A program made the position numbers and the translations under genes. A stretch of DNA of 64,000 nucleotides from Deinococcales bacterium (GTDB lineage Bacteria; Deinococcota; Deinococci; Deinococcales; JAAFIG01), in contig JAAFIG010000007.1 of assembly GCA_013298595.1 (NCBI GenBank), positions 1-64,000 of the forward strand. Direction: 5' to 3'. Positions 35,801-44,292 of this stretch are shown piece after piece; the stretch's first letter is position 1, and each line of letters opens with the position of its first letter. The notes beneath the pieces are model-generated. The model had not been told where the DNA came from. It did no database searches and saw only the letters and a list, made by a program, of their open reading frames with translations.

Positions 35801-36314
35801 ATTCGTATAACGCCCCAATGCCACTGATCGCACGGCGCACAGACCAATCGGCAGTCATAGCAACAAAAGCATCTACGACAGCAAATAAGCGTGCCGAAAA
35901 CGGAATCTCGAGTCCTTGTAAACCACTGGGGTAACCAGCACCATCCCAACGTTCATGATGATGCAAAATGAGGTCTCGAGTGGCTTCTGGTAAATCCAAA
36001 TGAGCCGTAAAAGCCTCGCCAAAGTGCACATGAGCGCGGATGCTCTCCCATTCTTCATCGGAAAGCATTTTTGATTCACGCAACATACTGCGTGGCACAC
36101 CTAATTTGCCAATATCATGCAAATACGCACCAAGTTCGATAGCACTGATTTCATCATCGGCTAAGCCCAACTCGGCTGCCATTGAACCCGCTAAGGTCAC
36201 AACCCGATCTGTGTGCCCTTGCGGTTCAAGTCCGCGAATCTCGAGCATCACACCAAGCGCCCGCCAGACACGGCGTTGCTGCTCGAAGTTCAAGGTACTT
36301 GTTGGTTGTGACAT
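32841..36314 (-). CDS. Hybrid HD-GYP / multi-PAS / HisKA_3 histidine kinase
   Basis: The 1157-residue protein combines an N-terminal HD-GYP domain (HDIGKLGVPRSML near 65; HHHERWDGAGYP near 117), four or five PAS domains with PAC-type ends, a GAF-like region and a C-terminal NarX-type kinase. The latter has the phosphorylated His in AIDLHDGPAQ (near residue 963), the ATPase NVRRHAQAK and DDGLGFDP boxes, and GIGMKKRAEL-like G2. No transmembrane segment is obvious, so it is probably a cytoplasmic sensor. Fusion of c-di-GMP hydrolase and kinase is uncommon. The response regulator follows 4 nt later. Confidence 0.9.
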   Translation of the reverse strand: MSQPTSTLNFEQQRRVWRALGVMLEIRGLEPQGHTDRVVTLAGSMAAELGLADDEISAIELGAYLHDIGKLGVPRSMLRESKMLSDEEWESIRAHVHFGEAFTAHLDLPEATRDLILHHHERWDGAGYPSGLQGLEIPFSARLFAVVDAFVAMTADWSVRRAISGIGALYELWNDRGTAFEPRMVEALARVLRLSVASDQNYKNVQAFRGVISPTSSNATIIPKTKFALIDERGYISYATPALHQYLDPARSTLLDLLELLPPLERPNLLGRVQEVRHTIQAALEITTEMRFGAETLEQRLETQFINDENSESGLVLLWIDTPEAAPHNPERATGLFSRALAASNASVLLTDYHQRILEVSPAFLRTTGYDLTEVLGRTPRMLQGPRSSRAALDVLKNGVEKGISCQVQVINYRKDGTEFWAQISLDPIRASDGSIPYFIAVQHDITDFKSGQTEQNRLLEMVQDAIVVTDLTGVVVHTNINAEAMIGAQAGQSIWANVPEPDASYLQNAVVGLALSSQPKLYQTRGYPSAGWSRHLAWSVTAFLPDQRLYWVGQDTTELHHASLEQRRQHDFIETVLNTAATLVLVCDATGHVVRFNQIAAQIAKSLRPEIIGQRLVDFVNLADEHKLRLADFFENPSEAVEHYIIPIGAAPDTRFISWSVKTIVAPDDAHLEFFVFTGQDITERMQQEQAIRESEQRYRSVVESINDAILRTDANGQVVYSNPAWQRLSGYSSGTTQAATSALRFVHPQHRFSVLRQVLKVIQQQIESARLEVRLVSRASRLRWVSMALHLRYEQQQFMGVSVVLTDITDSKEAAVKYHLTRSQQEFYRSEDLSAALQALTQFLGAQESHILTKDIAIHTNKNETLVFQPDMDIQLRESADMTVVRLYNDTGFLGYLVMRWGDLGHLAETTTLLEYQTAFTEALERVLAYRALVEREESSREFIEVTLRAQEAERERIAIDLHDGPAQTMVSALRFIESSLEAEDISNSTQKRQLERSLELISSAIRQVRETITDLIPPDLEILGLRDVLRQRLEEMARSENWTSEFIFDTVRLPRDSEVTLYRIVIEALSNVRRHAQAKAVRLQLRQEATFTMLEIRDDGLGFDPNQPRLNKLHHGVGTIGMKKRAELIGAELEIISAPSQGTTVRVLLRGNEG

Positions 36315-36444
36315 AAAAACCTTTGTTGAATTGTATCTGAGTGCTTAGGACGAAGAGTAGTATGCCAGAAAACAACAATATTTATTCTTTACCAGATTAC
36401 ATTTTTTGAATACTCACGGGTTAGAGTTTATGCAAGTTAATGTT

Positions 36445-36810
36445 TTAACTTTTTGATCTTTTGACTTTTTCGCCACGTAATTCCTCGAGTTCAGCTTTTA
36501 ATTTGGCATTCTCGAGTTCTAAATGCAGTTTTGTATTCTCAAATTCGAGGATTTGTCTTTGCTGTTCAACATGAACCGCACTATTCTCGAGAGCTTTTTG
36601 GCTGGATAAGGTCGGGTCGGCTCGCCACCAATCAATACCCATTTGTTGGGCACGTTCGACACTGGCTACAATTAAACGAATCCGAATTGACAGTAAATCC
36701 ACGCCGCCAACAGCAACGCTGATATCACCAGCAATCACAATGCCTTTATCAAGGACTCGCTCGAGAATATCGGCAAGGTTGCTTGGGGCAAAAGATGTCC
36801 CTTGGCTCAT
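36445..36810 (-). CDS. gvpJ: GvpA/GvpJ-family gas vesicle protein
   Basis: Residues 10-65 show the GvpA/J/M fold (LADILERVLDKGIVIAGDISVAVGGVDLL), followed by a charged, coiled-coil tail that the main shell protein GvpA lacks. Minor GvpJ-type proteins nucleate or cap the vesicle. Part of the minus-strand gvp run; GvpK is directly upstream. Confidence 0.88.
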   Translation of the reverse strand: MSQGTSFAPSNLADILERVLDKGIVIAGDISVAVGGVDLLSIRIRLIVASVERAQQMGIDWWRADPTLSSQKALENSAVHVEQQRQILEFENTKLHLELENAKLKAELEELRGEKVKRSKS

Positions 36811-36853
36811 GGTGTCCTCGAGTGTTGTAACTTCTTATTGACCATACTACCGT

Positions 36854-37192
36854 TCACAAAAGCCTCCCAAGTGGTCCTAAGTCGAGATTGAGGTCGCTGT
36901 CTTCTAATGCAAATTGTTTTTTTAATTCGTCTAATTTTGTATTTAAACGCATAAAAGCATTGCCCAATCGTTCGATTTCTTCGTCGGATAAAGCACCGCT
37001 GTCCATGCGTTGTAATGCTTGACGCTCACAGAGTTGGCGTAACAATTCAATAACCGTTAAAACCAATTTAGCTAAGCCATTCTCGGCTTGTTCTGGGTCA
37101 AGCTCGAGACGTTCGGCTTGACGTAACAAACTCGAGAGTTCGACTTGCTCGAGTGCTATTTGGCTTTGGTTGCTACTGAATGTTTTTTTCAT
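36854..37192 (-). CDS. gvpK: Gas vesicle protein GvpK
   Basis: The 112 residues match GvpK: LDPEQAENGLAKLVLTVIELLRQLCERQALQRMDSG is the family block, and the protein ends NLDLGPLGRLL. GvpK is an essential assembly factor with uncertain mechanism. Its ATG overlaps the stop of the upstream gene (TAATG). Confidence 0.92.
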   Translation of the reverse strand: MKKTFSSNQSQIALEQVELSSLLRQAERLELDPEQAENGLAKLVLTVIELLRQLCERQALQRMDSGALSDEEIERLGNAFMRLNTKLDELKKQFALEDSDLNLDLGPLGRLL

Positions 37193-37488
37193 TATTGCTC
37201 GTCTGCAAGTTTTTCGTATAGTTCGATAGCTAATCTGGATTTACCCGCTGCTTCGTATTGTGCTGCTAAATCAGCTAATGCGGTGGCTGCCTGCATACCT
37301 TCTGGGGTGAGTGGACGTTCACGAAATAATTCCATTAACTGATGAGCGGCTGTGTTCAGTTTGCCATCGGCTAAGTTTTCAAGCGCATTTTTAAGTTTAA
37401 TGGCTCTGGCTTTGGCTCGAAAATCAGGTGGTTTGGGCGTGTGTTGCTCGGATTGCATGGCTCGAGAATGAGAATCGGGGGGGGTCAT
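37192..37488 (-). CDS. Small helical protein in the gvp cluster
   Basis: From the ATG at 37488 (GGAG upstream) a 98-residue, mostly helical protein is encoded, with two TPR-like helix pairs (ALENLADGKLNTAAHQLMEL and ALADLAAQYEAAGKSRLAIELY). The frame is open further upstream, but that part is not conserved-looking. I do not recognise it as a named Gvp protein; position and coupling with gvpK suggest a vesicle assembly role. Confidence 0.65.
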   Translation of the reverse strand: MTPPDSHSRAMQSEQHTPKPPDFRAKARAIKLKNALENLADGKLNTAAHQLMELFRERPLTPEGMQAATALADLAAQYEAAGKSRLAIELYEKLADEQ

Positions 37489-37549
37489 AAAAACTCCAAA
37501 AGTGTGCACTTTAGGGCGAAGGCTTAAAAGCTGATATAACAAGTCTACT

Positions 37550-38215
37550 TCATTGTGAGCTATCCGTTTCGGCAAAACTATAAGGAGCAAACGCTCCGTG
37601 CATGGTAATACGAACAAAACCTTGATGCTGTGATGCAAGTACCGATTGCAAAGCATTCTGAAAAACAAGTAGTTTGTCTTGGGCAACCAAAAAAGCCAAA
37701 CGATACAATTCTTGGCTGGCTTCTAAAACTTTAGATTCTCTAAACGGCAGTACAGCCTCGAGCGTTGCCTTTAACTGCTGGCATTGCTCGGCTCGGGCTT
37801 CGGAGATACGCAGCAATGCAGCTTTACCTTCAAGATAAGCTCGACCAGATGTGGTTGGAATAGATTCCACCACAGGTAATGGCTCAAGTTGAGCACGAAC
37901 AGCGTATTCTCGAGTGAACTGCAACGTGGTTAAGCGCCGTAATAACGCGGTTTGTTGTGATTCAAGTTGTCGCTGGATTTGCTCGGCAGAGATTGGTGTT
38001 GCAAAACGAGCAGGCAATAACGGAATTTGCTCGAGTGTAGCTTCGACGATACTGTTATGTAGCAAAGCCTGTTGCACCATCTGCCCTTCAAGTGGCACAG
38101 ACACCACTGCGCCAAGGCTGCCAGCCACAATAGTTTGCAACTGAATACCCTGCACTGCTTGCCATTCCAGTGGTGCTTGGGCACTGCGTAAAATCCCGTA
38201 CAAATGCCAGTTCAT
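37550..38215 (-). CDS. GvpF/GvpL family protein (copy 1)
   Basis: 221 residues with the GvpF/L features: N-terminal strand WHLYGIL, the LPARFATPIS block near residue 65, a helical middle and a C-terminal GAFAPYSF. GvpF and GvpL accompany GvpA during assembly. ATGA overlap with the upstream GvpA-like gene. Confidence 0.88.
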   Translation of the reverse strand: MNWHLYGILRSAQAPLEWQAVQGIQLQTIVAGSLGAVVSVPLEGQMVQQALLHNSIVEATLEQIPLLPARFATPISAEQIQRQLESQQTALLRRLTTLQFTREYAVRAQLEPLPVVESIPTTSGRAYLEGKAALLRISEARAEQCQQLKATLEAVLPFRESKVLEASQELYRLAFLVAQDKLLVFQNALQSVLASQHQGFVRITMHGAFAPYSFAETDSSQ

Positions 38216-38463
38216 GAGTCTGTTAATGCTTCGGCTAAAATCCGAGCTGGAGCTGTAAAATCTGGATTCTCGAGTTTACGAGCCGTTTCGACACTGGTCA
38301 GCAATGCCCGTAAACTCAGGTAAACCAAGTCCACACCTGCCACGCTAATAGTGACATCACCAACCAGTACCACACCTGTATTTAGGACCCGATCTAACAA
38401 CTCGAGTAAAGTAAAATTTTCATCGTGAACCAAGGGTGGTAACGCAGTTTTAGGGATACTCAC
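38212..38463 (-). CDS. Short GvpA-family protein (GvpS/M-like)
   Basis: 83 residues with the GvpA fold (LELLDRVLNTGVVLVGDVTISVAGVDLVYLSLRALLTSVETA). It differs from true GvpA in the first loop and in having a longer N-terminal arm. Probably a minor shell protein; GvpS or GvpM are the nearest named types, and I cannot decide. Confidence 0.85.
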   Translation of the reverse strand: MSIPKTALPPLVHDENFTLLELLDRVLNTGVVLVGDVTISVAGVDLVYLSLRALLTSVETARKLENPDFTAPARILAEALTDS

Positions 38464-38475
38464 AGCGTTGTCTCC

Positions 38476-39243
38476 TTATTCTTCCGCATCTTGCACAAAA
38501 TTATACGGCGCAAATGGACCTGTCATTTCGACAGCAAAACCATAACGATCCAACCACGATTCAAGTTCGGCAGGCAACAAAGCGTACTCTCGAGCATCGA
38601 GTAATACCGCTGCCTCGAGAATCCCAACACGTTCAGTAGTGCCTTTTGGTGTACGCGTAAACGGCACAAGTTGATTGACCAAATCAGCAAGTTGTCCGAA
38701 AGCAATACTGCGAAAAGTGGGGATTTGCTGAGCAAACAACCGATCTACCCCATCTTGCAAACGTTTTTTAAGCATATACGCTTTGCCACCAGTCACAGAA
38801 TCAAACTGCACCGATAAATCATCTAAGTTTTCATCCGAAGCAATTAAACGTGGTGTTAACACGGTTTTATCTGCCCAGATTCGCACTGCAAATTCGGATT
38901 TTCCCTGCAATGCCAGCAACCGAGCTTTTAATTGCTGATTTTGCTCAAGTAAATTCAGCACCGCTGCTTTGGACTCGAGGATGGTGCCAAAACGCAGTGG
39001 CAACACCCCTTGTGGTAAGTGCGCCGTGATAATGGCATCGTGCAAAACCGCTTTTTCGCTCAACCAAGCGGGGTTGTTACCTTCTGTTTCCAGTTCGCTT
39101 TGAAAGACTTGTCGGTCGAGTTTTTCGCAAAGTACTGCCATATCCAGCAGCATGATTTTTTCTAGTGTTTGCCCTGCCACTGTAGTCAAACCTGCCAGTG
39201 GTGTGGTGCTGGTTGGTACAAACGCATAGATGTAATAACTCAT
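38476..39243 (-). CDS. GvpF/GvpL family protein (copy 2)
   Basis: About 255 residues from ATG 39243, which overlaps the gvpG stop by ATGA; the longer frame to 39276 would overlap gvpG and is disfavoured. Features: SYYIYAFVP, LPLRFGTILES near residue 80, and TGPFAPYNF near the C-terminus. Confidence 0.88.
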   Translation of the reverse strand: MSYYIYAFVPTSTTPLAGLTTVAGQTLEKIMLLDMAVLCEKLDRQVFQSELETEGNNPAWLSEKAVLHDAIITAHLPQGVLPLRFGTILESKAAVLNLLEQNQQLKARLLALQGKSEFAVRIWADKTVLTPRLIASDENLDDLSVQFDSVTGGKAYMLKKRLQDGVDRLFAQQIPTFRSIAFGQLADLVNQLVPFTRTPKGTTERVGILEAAVLLDAREYALLPAELESWLDRYGFAVEMTGPFAPYNFVQDAEE

Positions 39244-39506
39244 CCGCGTCGCGCTTCTTTCTGCTGGGTTATCCATTCGAGTTTCTCGAGTAAAGCAGCT
39301 TCTTGTTCATAAAAAGCATCTTCTTCGATCCGACCCGCATCTAAATCTGCGCCCAGTCGCGTTAATTCGCTAATAATTGGTTTTTCATCAAACAAGGCTT
39401 CTTCGGCTTGGTCAGCAATATTTTCGGCAATAAATAAAACGGGTCCAAGCAACAACCCAAGTGGTCCGAGCAATTCGATGCCCTCGAGTCCTTCGCGTTG
39501 GCTCAT
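39240..39506 (-). CDS. gvpG: Gas vesicle protein GvpG
   Basis: 88 residues: hydrophobic LLGPLGLLLGPVLFIAENIADQAEEALFD, then an acidic, helical segment ending in LEKLEWI, as in the GvpG family. Overlaps both neighbours by 4 bp, showing tight coupling. Confidence 0.88.
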   Translation of the reverse strand: MSQREGLEGIELLGPLGLLLGPVLFIAENIADQAEEALFDEKPIISELTRLGADLDAGRIEEDAFYEQEAALLEKLEWITQQKEARRG

Positions 39507-40294
39507 GTGTTCTCCTCGGTATCTTCGTCATCATCTGACCAGCGCACCGTCATTTCTGAAAAAGTAAATGGTGCTAACGGACCTGTGATTCGCACCACGG
39601 TTAAGTCGTTTTCGGCATCAAAAGCATAAATAGCTTCTTCAACTTCATCAAATTTCTCTTCGGGCAATAACAAACTCAGGTTTGCCACAACCCCTTCGGG
39701 CAGTGTACCTTTAGCAAAATTTTCCACCAATGGTTTTAGATGAGCCTCGAGTTTAGCGCCAAGTTCGTCACGGCGTTTCAAAATCGCATTTTCGACCATT
39801 TGCCCAAGTCGAATCCGTTCCTGATGCCCTGCCCCACCCGAAGCCAAGGAATCGCGCAAATCTCTGATTTTGCTATCTTGGGCTAAAATTCGCTCGAGTA
39901 ATTTGGCTTCATCTAACCAAGTTGCCCGCACCGATAATTCAACCCGACCTTCGACACTGGCAATTTTGGCTTCTAATTCAGCCGCTTTTTCGGTCAAAAG
40001 CCGTTTTTTAACTAACTCGAGCGAAGGTGCAATGGTGTTAAAACGCACAGGTAAACTGGGTGTAATCCGAATCACTTGTTCGACCATATTTTTATGCGCC
40101 ATTAAATTTTTACGACTAATCGGGTAACGGTCTTTACTTTCACCACTCATCACTGCCACTAAACCATTGAGTGTGACCGTGAACGGAGCACCAGCCCCTT
40201 CAACAGGGCTATGCTCGAGCACCAAAGGCAAATCAGGATTAGCCCGACCTATGGCGTAAAGATAAAACGGACCTTCGATAGATTCTGGATTCAT
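39503..40294 (-). CDS. gvpF: GvpF/GvpL family protein (copy 3)
   Basis: 263 residues with FYLYAIGRA, LPVRFNTIAPS near residue 93 and ITGPLAPFTF near the C-terminus. It is the closest of the four copies to canonical GvpF, being adjacent to gvpG. Confidence 0.9.
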   Translation of the reverse strand: MNPESIEGPFYLYAIGRANPDLPLVLEHSPVEGAGAPFTVTLNGLVAVMSGESKDRYPISRKNLMAHKNMVEQVIRITPSLPVRFNTIAPSLELVKKRLLTEKAAELEAKIASVEGRVELSVRATWLDEAKLLERILAQDSKIRDLRDSLASGGAGHQERIRLGQMVENAILKRRDELGAKLEAHLKPLVENFAKGTLPEGVVANLSLLLPEEKFDEVEEAIYAFDAENDLTVVRITGPLAPFTFSEMTVRWSDDDEDTEENT

Positions 40295-40407
40295 AAGGAA
40301 ACCTTTTGGAGCTGGGTGGCTTTGGGATATGGGCTGTGCGTTTCTGATTCTCGTTTTAAAACCATTAGACTCGAGTGGTTAATCTTAAACCAACATGCCG
40401 TCTACTG

Positions 40408-41385
40408 CTAAGTATTGACCATTTTCTGTACTCTAACACCGATACCACTGCCAGCTAATTCGAGCAAATCTCTTGCCCACGATAATTCCTGCATTTCATC
40501 AGCGGCAAATGGATGATTCGGACGACGATCTGGGTGTTTCTCGAGTGCCAATTGTTTATAAGCACGATGAATCTGAGCTGGGGCACTTGGTGTATTGGCA
40601 GGTAAACGCAACGTCAAACGGGCTTTCTCGAGATCAATTGTTTTTGGTTCAATCACTTCGAGTAAACGAAACGCTGTGGCTGGCTGAGCAGCTGATAATT
40701 GAAACTGCAAACGATTTGATAAATCTTTTTGTACCTCAGCTAAACGTTGTTCTAATTGAGGTTTTTGATACCGCAACATGAGCAGTGGCATATTAAAAGC
40801 AATCTCTTCTTGTTCACGCGCCACCAAGCCATATTCTTTTAGTAGTGGTTCGAGCGATAACAGTACTTTATCGGTTAAGCGCTGACGTTCATGTTCTAAG
40901 TGCATTGAAATCAGTTCACCAACTCGAGCTTGGTCTTCGAGTGTGACATTGCCACGGGTTTGTAATTCAACCCGAAAAGATTGAACATCTTGATGACTGG
41001 CTGCTTTGGCAATTTCTTGATTTAAATCCCAGAAGGCAGTTAAATTAAATTGTGCCATTCCAGCCACACTTTTTAATTGTTCTAACAGCAAATCTCGGTG
41101 ACGCACCAGCATCAATTGAATCACTTCTTGGCTCGAGACTCCACTACCCAAACGAGCAGGGAGTACAGAAATAGCTTGTATTTGTTCTAAAGCGGCAAGT
41201 TGCGCTTGGTAAAACTCGAGGATACGTTCGGGTTGCTGTCCGATATCTATTTGACCTTTGCTGACTAATGCGGCTAAGCCATCGCCATACAGGATTTCTA
41301 ATTTCTGCCCTTGATACCCGATCATATTTTCAGGTAGCTGAGCTTCTGGGCTGATAATTCCGAATAACTGGCAATGCTCTTGCAT
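40408..41385 (-). CDS. GvpF/L-like protein with C-terminal J-domain
   Basis: The first 210 residues resemble GvpF/L (CQLFGIISPE, LPARLGSGVSS, helical middle). Residues about 250-325 form a J-domain-like segment: a helix, then KQLALEKHPDRRPN with the HPD tripeptide that stimulates Hsp70. J-domains are known in GvpL/F-linked proteins of some actinobacterial clusters, but direct fusion is unusual. It sits just after the AAA+ ATPase gene and near an Hsp20-like gene, so a chaperone role in handling GvpA subunits is inferred. Confidence 0.8.
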   Translation of the reverse strand: MQEHCQLFGIISPEAQLPENMIGYQGQKLEILYGDGLAALVSKGQIDIGQQPERILEFYQAQLAALEQIQAISVLPARLGSGVSSQEVIQLMLVRHRDLLLEQLKSVAGMAQFNLTAFWDLNQEIAKAASHQDVQSFRVELQTRGNVTLEDQARVGELISMHLEHERQRLTDKVLLSLEPLLKEYGLVAREQEEIAFNMPLLMLRYQKPQLEQRLAEVQKDLSNRLQFQLSAAQPATAFRLLEVIEPKTIDLEKARLTLRLPANTPSAPAQIHRAYKQLALEKHPDRRPNHPFAADEMQELSWARDLLELAGSGIGVRVQKMVNT

Positions 41386-41415
41386 GATATGGACTCCCCA
41401 CGATATCCGCTTGGT

Positions 41416-43668
41416 CTATGTCACCATAGATAATTCCTGAAACGCTGCTTCAAGGTGTTGCGCTGAGATTTGACACTGCGTTAATAACGATGCCATACCT
41501 TGTCTACTAGCATCGTCAAAATTAGGCAATGTAACTGGGTGCAAGGTGACATTTTGACCTGATACAAAGCTTGGCTTTTGCGTCGTTGTCAACAACTCAG
41601 CAACAGTCTCGCGGGGTAGATTTTTTGCCACCAAAGCAGCAGCAATACTGTCCTTGACTGCAAATAAACCAGCTCGGCGCACCAATAACGCCAATTTTGC
41701 ACCACTCCAACCTTCTGTAAGAGCCGCGTAAGACTCGAGTTTCATATCTGGCTGATGCGGACGGGTCCGCAGATGAACTTGAATAATCTCGAGCCGTTCA
41801 GTCTCGGTAGGCAGTAAAAACTCGAGTTGTCGTTCAAAACGCCCTGGTCTGAGTAAAGCCTTATCAAGTGCCTCTGGGCGGTTTGTTGCCCCAATGATAA
41901 TCACACTACCCAGTGCATTTGTGCCATCCATTTCGGCAAGGAATTGTCCAACGATTCGTTCAGAAACAGCATCCTGCCCAGAATCTCGAGCCGAAAGCAA
42001 CGCATCTATTTCATCAAAAAAAACAATGCACGGCGCAGAAGCTCTGGCTTTAGCAAATAGTTCACGCACTGCTTTTTCGGATTCACCATAGTATTTACTC
42101 AGAAATTGTGCACCACGCACTGCAATAAAATTGGCTTGGGTTTCTTTGGCAACAGCTTTAGCTACCAAGGTTTTACCTGTACCTGGCGCACCCGTTAACA
42201 AAATGCCACGTGGTGGCTCGAGCTGCATTTGCTTAAATAATTCTGGGTGCAATAATGGTAATTCGACAGCCTCGCGCAGCGCTTCTTTGATGCTGCGTAA
42301 ACCACCAATATCTTGCCAACTGGCTTCGGCAATTTCGGTTGCGCCTTCGCGGATCAGACTTGGGGCAATTTCACGCAGTGCAGCCGTGAAATCTTCCATG
42401 CGAACCTCGAGCGACAGTAACTCAGCAGCGCTTGGTTGTCCGCCTGCTGCAATCCAATTGGGTAATTGTAAACGCACTCGGTTCATGGCAGCTTCGCGGC
42501 ATAAAGCCGCTAAATCTGCGCCAACAAAACCGTGGGTAATGGCTGCTAGTTGATCTATTAAAACATCTTCGGCTAAAGGCATCCCTCGCGTGTGCACCTC
42601 GAGAATTTCACGCCGACCAAGCGCATCAGGTGGATTAATGGCAACTTCACGGTCAAATCTGCCTGGGCGACGCAAAGCTGGGTCGAGGCTATCAGGACGA
42701 TTGGTTGCACCAATCACCACCACTTGCCCTCGACCACCTAAGCCATCCATTAAAGAAAGTAATTGGGCAACCACACGCTTTTCGACTTCACCTTGTACCT
42801 CGGAACGCTTAGGCGCAATCGCATCTATTTCGTCTAAGAAAATAATACTGGGTGCTTTAGCCCTGGCTTGCTCGAAAACTTCACGTAAACGCTTCTCGGA
42901 ATCGCCATAAAACTTCCCAATAATTTCTGGACCAGCCACACTAAAAAACGTGGCTTTGGTTTCTCGAGCCACTGCCCGAGCAATTGTGGTTTTACCCGTA
43001 CCAGGAGGTCCAAATAACAACACACCTTTGGGTGCATCAATGCCGAGTTGCTCAAAAACTTGAGGGTAACGCAATGGCAATTCCACCAATTCTCGAACTC
43101 GAGCCACTTCTTTGGTTAAACCACCAATATCATCGTAATTGACGGCACTGGCAGCAGCAGTATGACTTGGTGCAGCCACCCCACCTTCGAGAGCAATTCG
43201 TGAAGTTGTGGTCACCAGTACCGATTCGGCAGGCTCGAGGTTTTTAACAGTAAATTCGACTGGTTTAGCACCGTATAAATCCACGCGTAATCGGTCGCCA
43301 ATGGTTAAAACACGATCCACTAAGAGGGTGCGTAAATCCGATAAACTCGGTGATACCCCATGTGCCTCGAGCACCACACTACGGGCTGCACTGGGTTGCA
43401 AAGCATGCAAAGACACTATTTCTGCCACAGCCACACCTGCATTGGCTCGAGTCAGGGCATCAAGCAGCACACCTTTGTCGCGGTCGTCAGTAGCGGCTGG
43501 TAAAACCCGTACCGCCGAAACCTTTGTGCCTCGTACCTCGAGCACACCGCCTGCTCGCACCCCTAATGCCGCCAGTAAGGCAGGCGCTAAGCGTGCCAAA
43601 CCACGACCTGCATCTCGAGGGGCAAGTTCTGCCACGCGAAGCTCGAGTTTTTTTGTTGATTCACTCAT
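41416..43668 (-). CDS. Cdc48/VCP-like double AAA+ ATPase in the gvp cluster
   Basis: The 750-residue protein has an N-domain of double-psi barrel type (1-165) and two AAA+ modules: D1 with LLFGPPGTGKTT and IIFLDEIDAIAP, D2 with LLTGAPGTGKTL and IVFFDEIDALLS, plus the ATNRP second-region motifs. It belongs to the CDC48/VCP/VAT type, which unfolds proteins by pulling them through a hexamer pore. Its place between Hsp20- and J-domain proteins suggests it remodels vesicle or shell proteins. A 103-bp gap upstream carries a TTGTAT-CCC-ATACAA palindrome. Confidence 0.93.
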   Translation of the reverse strand: MSESTKKLELRVAELAPRDAGRGLARLAPALLAALGVRAGGVLEVRGTKVSAVRVLPAATDDRDKGVLLDALTRANAGVAVAEIVSLHALQPSAARSVVLEAHGVSPSLSDLRTLLVDRVLTIGDRLRVDLYGAKPVEFTVKNLEPAESVLVTTTSRIALEGGVAAPSHTAAASAVNYDDIGGLTKEVARVRELVELPLRYPQVFEQLGIDAPKGVLLFGPPGTGKTTIARAVARETKATFFSVAGPEIIGKFYGDSEKRLREVFEQARAKAPSIIFLDEIDAIAPKRSEVQGEVEKRVVAQLLSLMDGLGGRGQVVVIGATNRPDSLDPALRRPGRFDREVAINPPDALGRREILEVHTRGMPLAEDVLIDQLAAITHGFVGADLAALCREAAMNRVRLQLPNWIAAGGQPSAAELLSLEVRMEDFTAALREIAPSLIREGATEIAEASWQDIGGLRSIKEALREAVELPLLHPELFKQMQLEPPRGILLTGAPGTGKTLVAKAVAKETQANFIAVRGAQFLSKYYGESEKAVRELFAKARASAPCIVFFDEIDALLSARDSGQDAVSERIVGQFLAEMDGTNALGSVIIIGATNRPEALDKALLRPGRFERQLEFLLPTETERLEIIQVHLRTRPHQPDMKLESYAALTEGWSGAKLALLVRRAGLFAVKDSIAAALVAKNLPRETVAELLTTTQKPSFVSGQNVTLHPVTLPNFDDASRQGMASLLTQCQISAQHLEAAFQELSMVT

Positions 43669-43746
43669 GACTGATCTCCCAGAAAAATAAATAAGAGCAA
43701 GGCTTTGACCACCTTTGGGTATACATGGTCTGCCTCGCCCCTACGG

Positions 43747-43761
43747 TTGTATCCCATACAA
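43747..43761. promoter_or_regulatory. Palindrome upstream of the AAA+ ATPase gene
   Basis: TTGTAT-CCC-ATACAA is a 6-3-6 inverted repeat in the gap between the Hsp20-like and AAA+ genes. Its core TTGTATCCC also occurs upstream of gvpA (46814-46822, minus strand). A shared regulator is possible. Confidence 0.35.
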
Positions 43762-43771
43762 GGTTTAATCG

Positions 43772-44284
43772 TTACAGATTGCTAAACGCTAAATTCAATT
43801 CAAGAATGCCATTCTGATACGAACGCTTCATACCATCAGCAGCAACAGCTTTAGCGAGTGGCAAAATTTTTTGATATTTTCTCGAGCCTGTTCCCGCTTC
43901 GATACGTAGCGTCTGACCTTCTAAATGCACTGTAATACTATTGGCATCCACCCCTGGTAACTCAACAATCACTGTGTAACCAGAAGCTTCCTCGAGTAAA
44001 TCTGTCAATGGTTCACGAATTGCTTCGACACTGGTGCCTTTATCGGATTTAACCACATTACCAAAAGGCTCAACTCGAGATTCGCCATTCATGGTGCGGA
44101 TATTGACACCAAAAACACCTTGTAAACCACTGGCAGTCTGAAAAGATTGTTCGGAATTTGTACCTTCGCCACCATTTTGCTGCGCTTGTTTCTGTAAATC
44201 TTGGGCTAACTCGAGCAACTTACCGAGTCCACCAAAAATCCCACCAATACCAGCGCTGACATCCACTTTTTTATCGTCTGCCAT
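43772..44284 (-). CDS. Hsp20/GvpH-like small heat shock protein
   Basis: 170 residues. The C-terminal 85 residues form an alpha-crystallin-type domain (GYTVIVELPGVDANSITVHLEGQTL, ending LELNLAF), preceded by a Gln/Gly-rich N-terminus with IGGIFGGLGKLLEL. GvpH proteins of gas-vesicle clusters have this composition. Confidence 0.85.
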   Translation of the reverse strand: MADDKKVDVSAGIGGIFGGLGKLLELAQDLQKQAQQNGGEGTNSEQSFQTASGLQGVFGVNIRTMNGESRVEPFGNVVKSDKGTSVEAIREPLTDLLEEASGYTVIVELPGVDANSITVHLEGQTLRIEAGTGSRKYQKILPLAKAVAADGMKRSYQNGILELNLAFSNL

Positions 44285-44292
44285 AGATTCCT

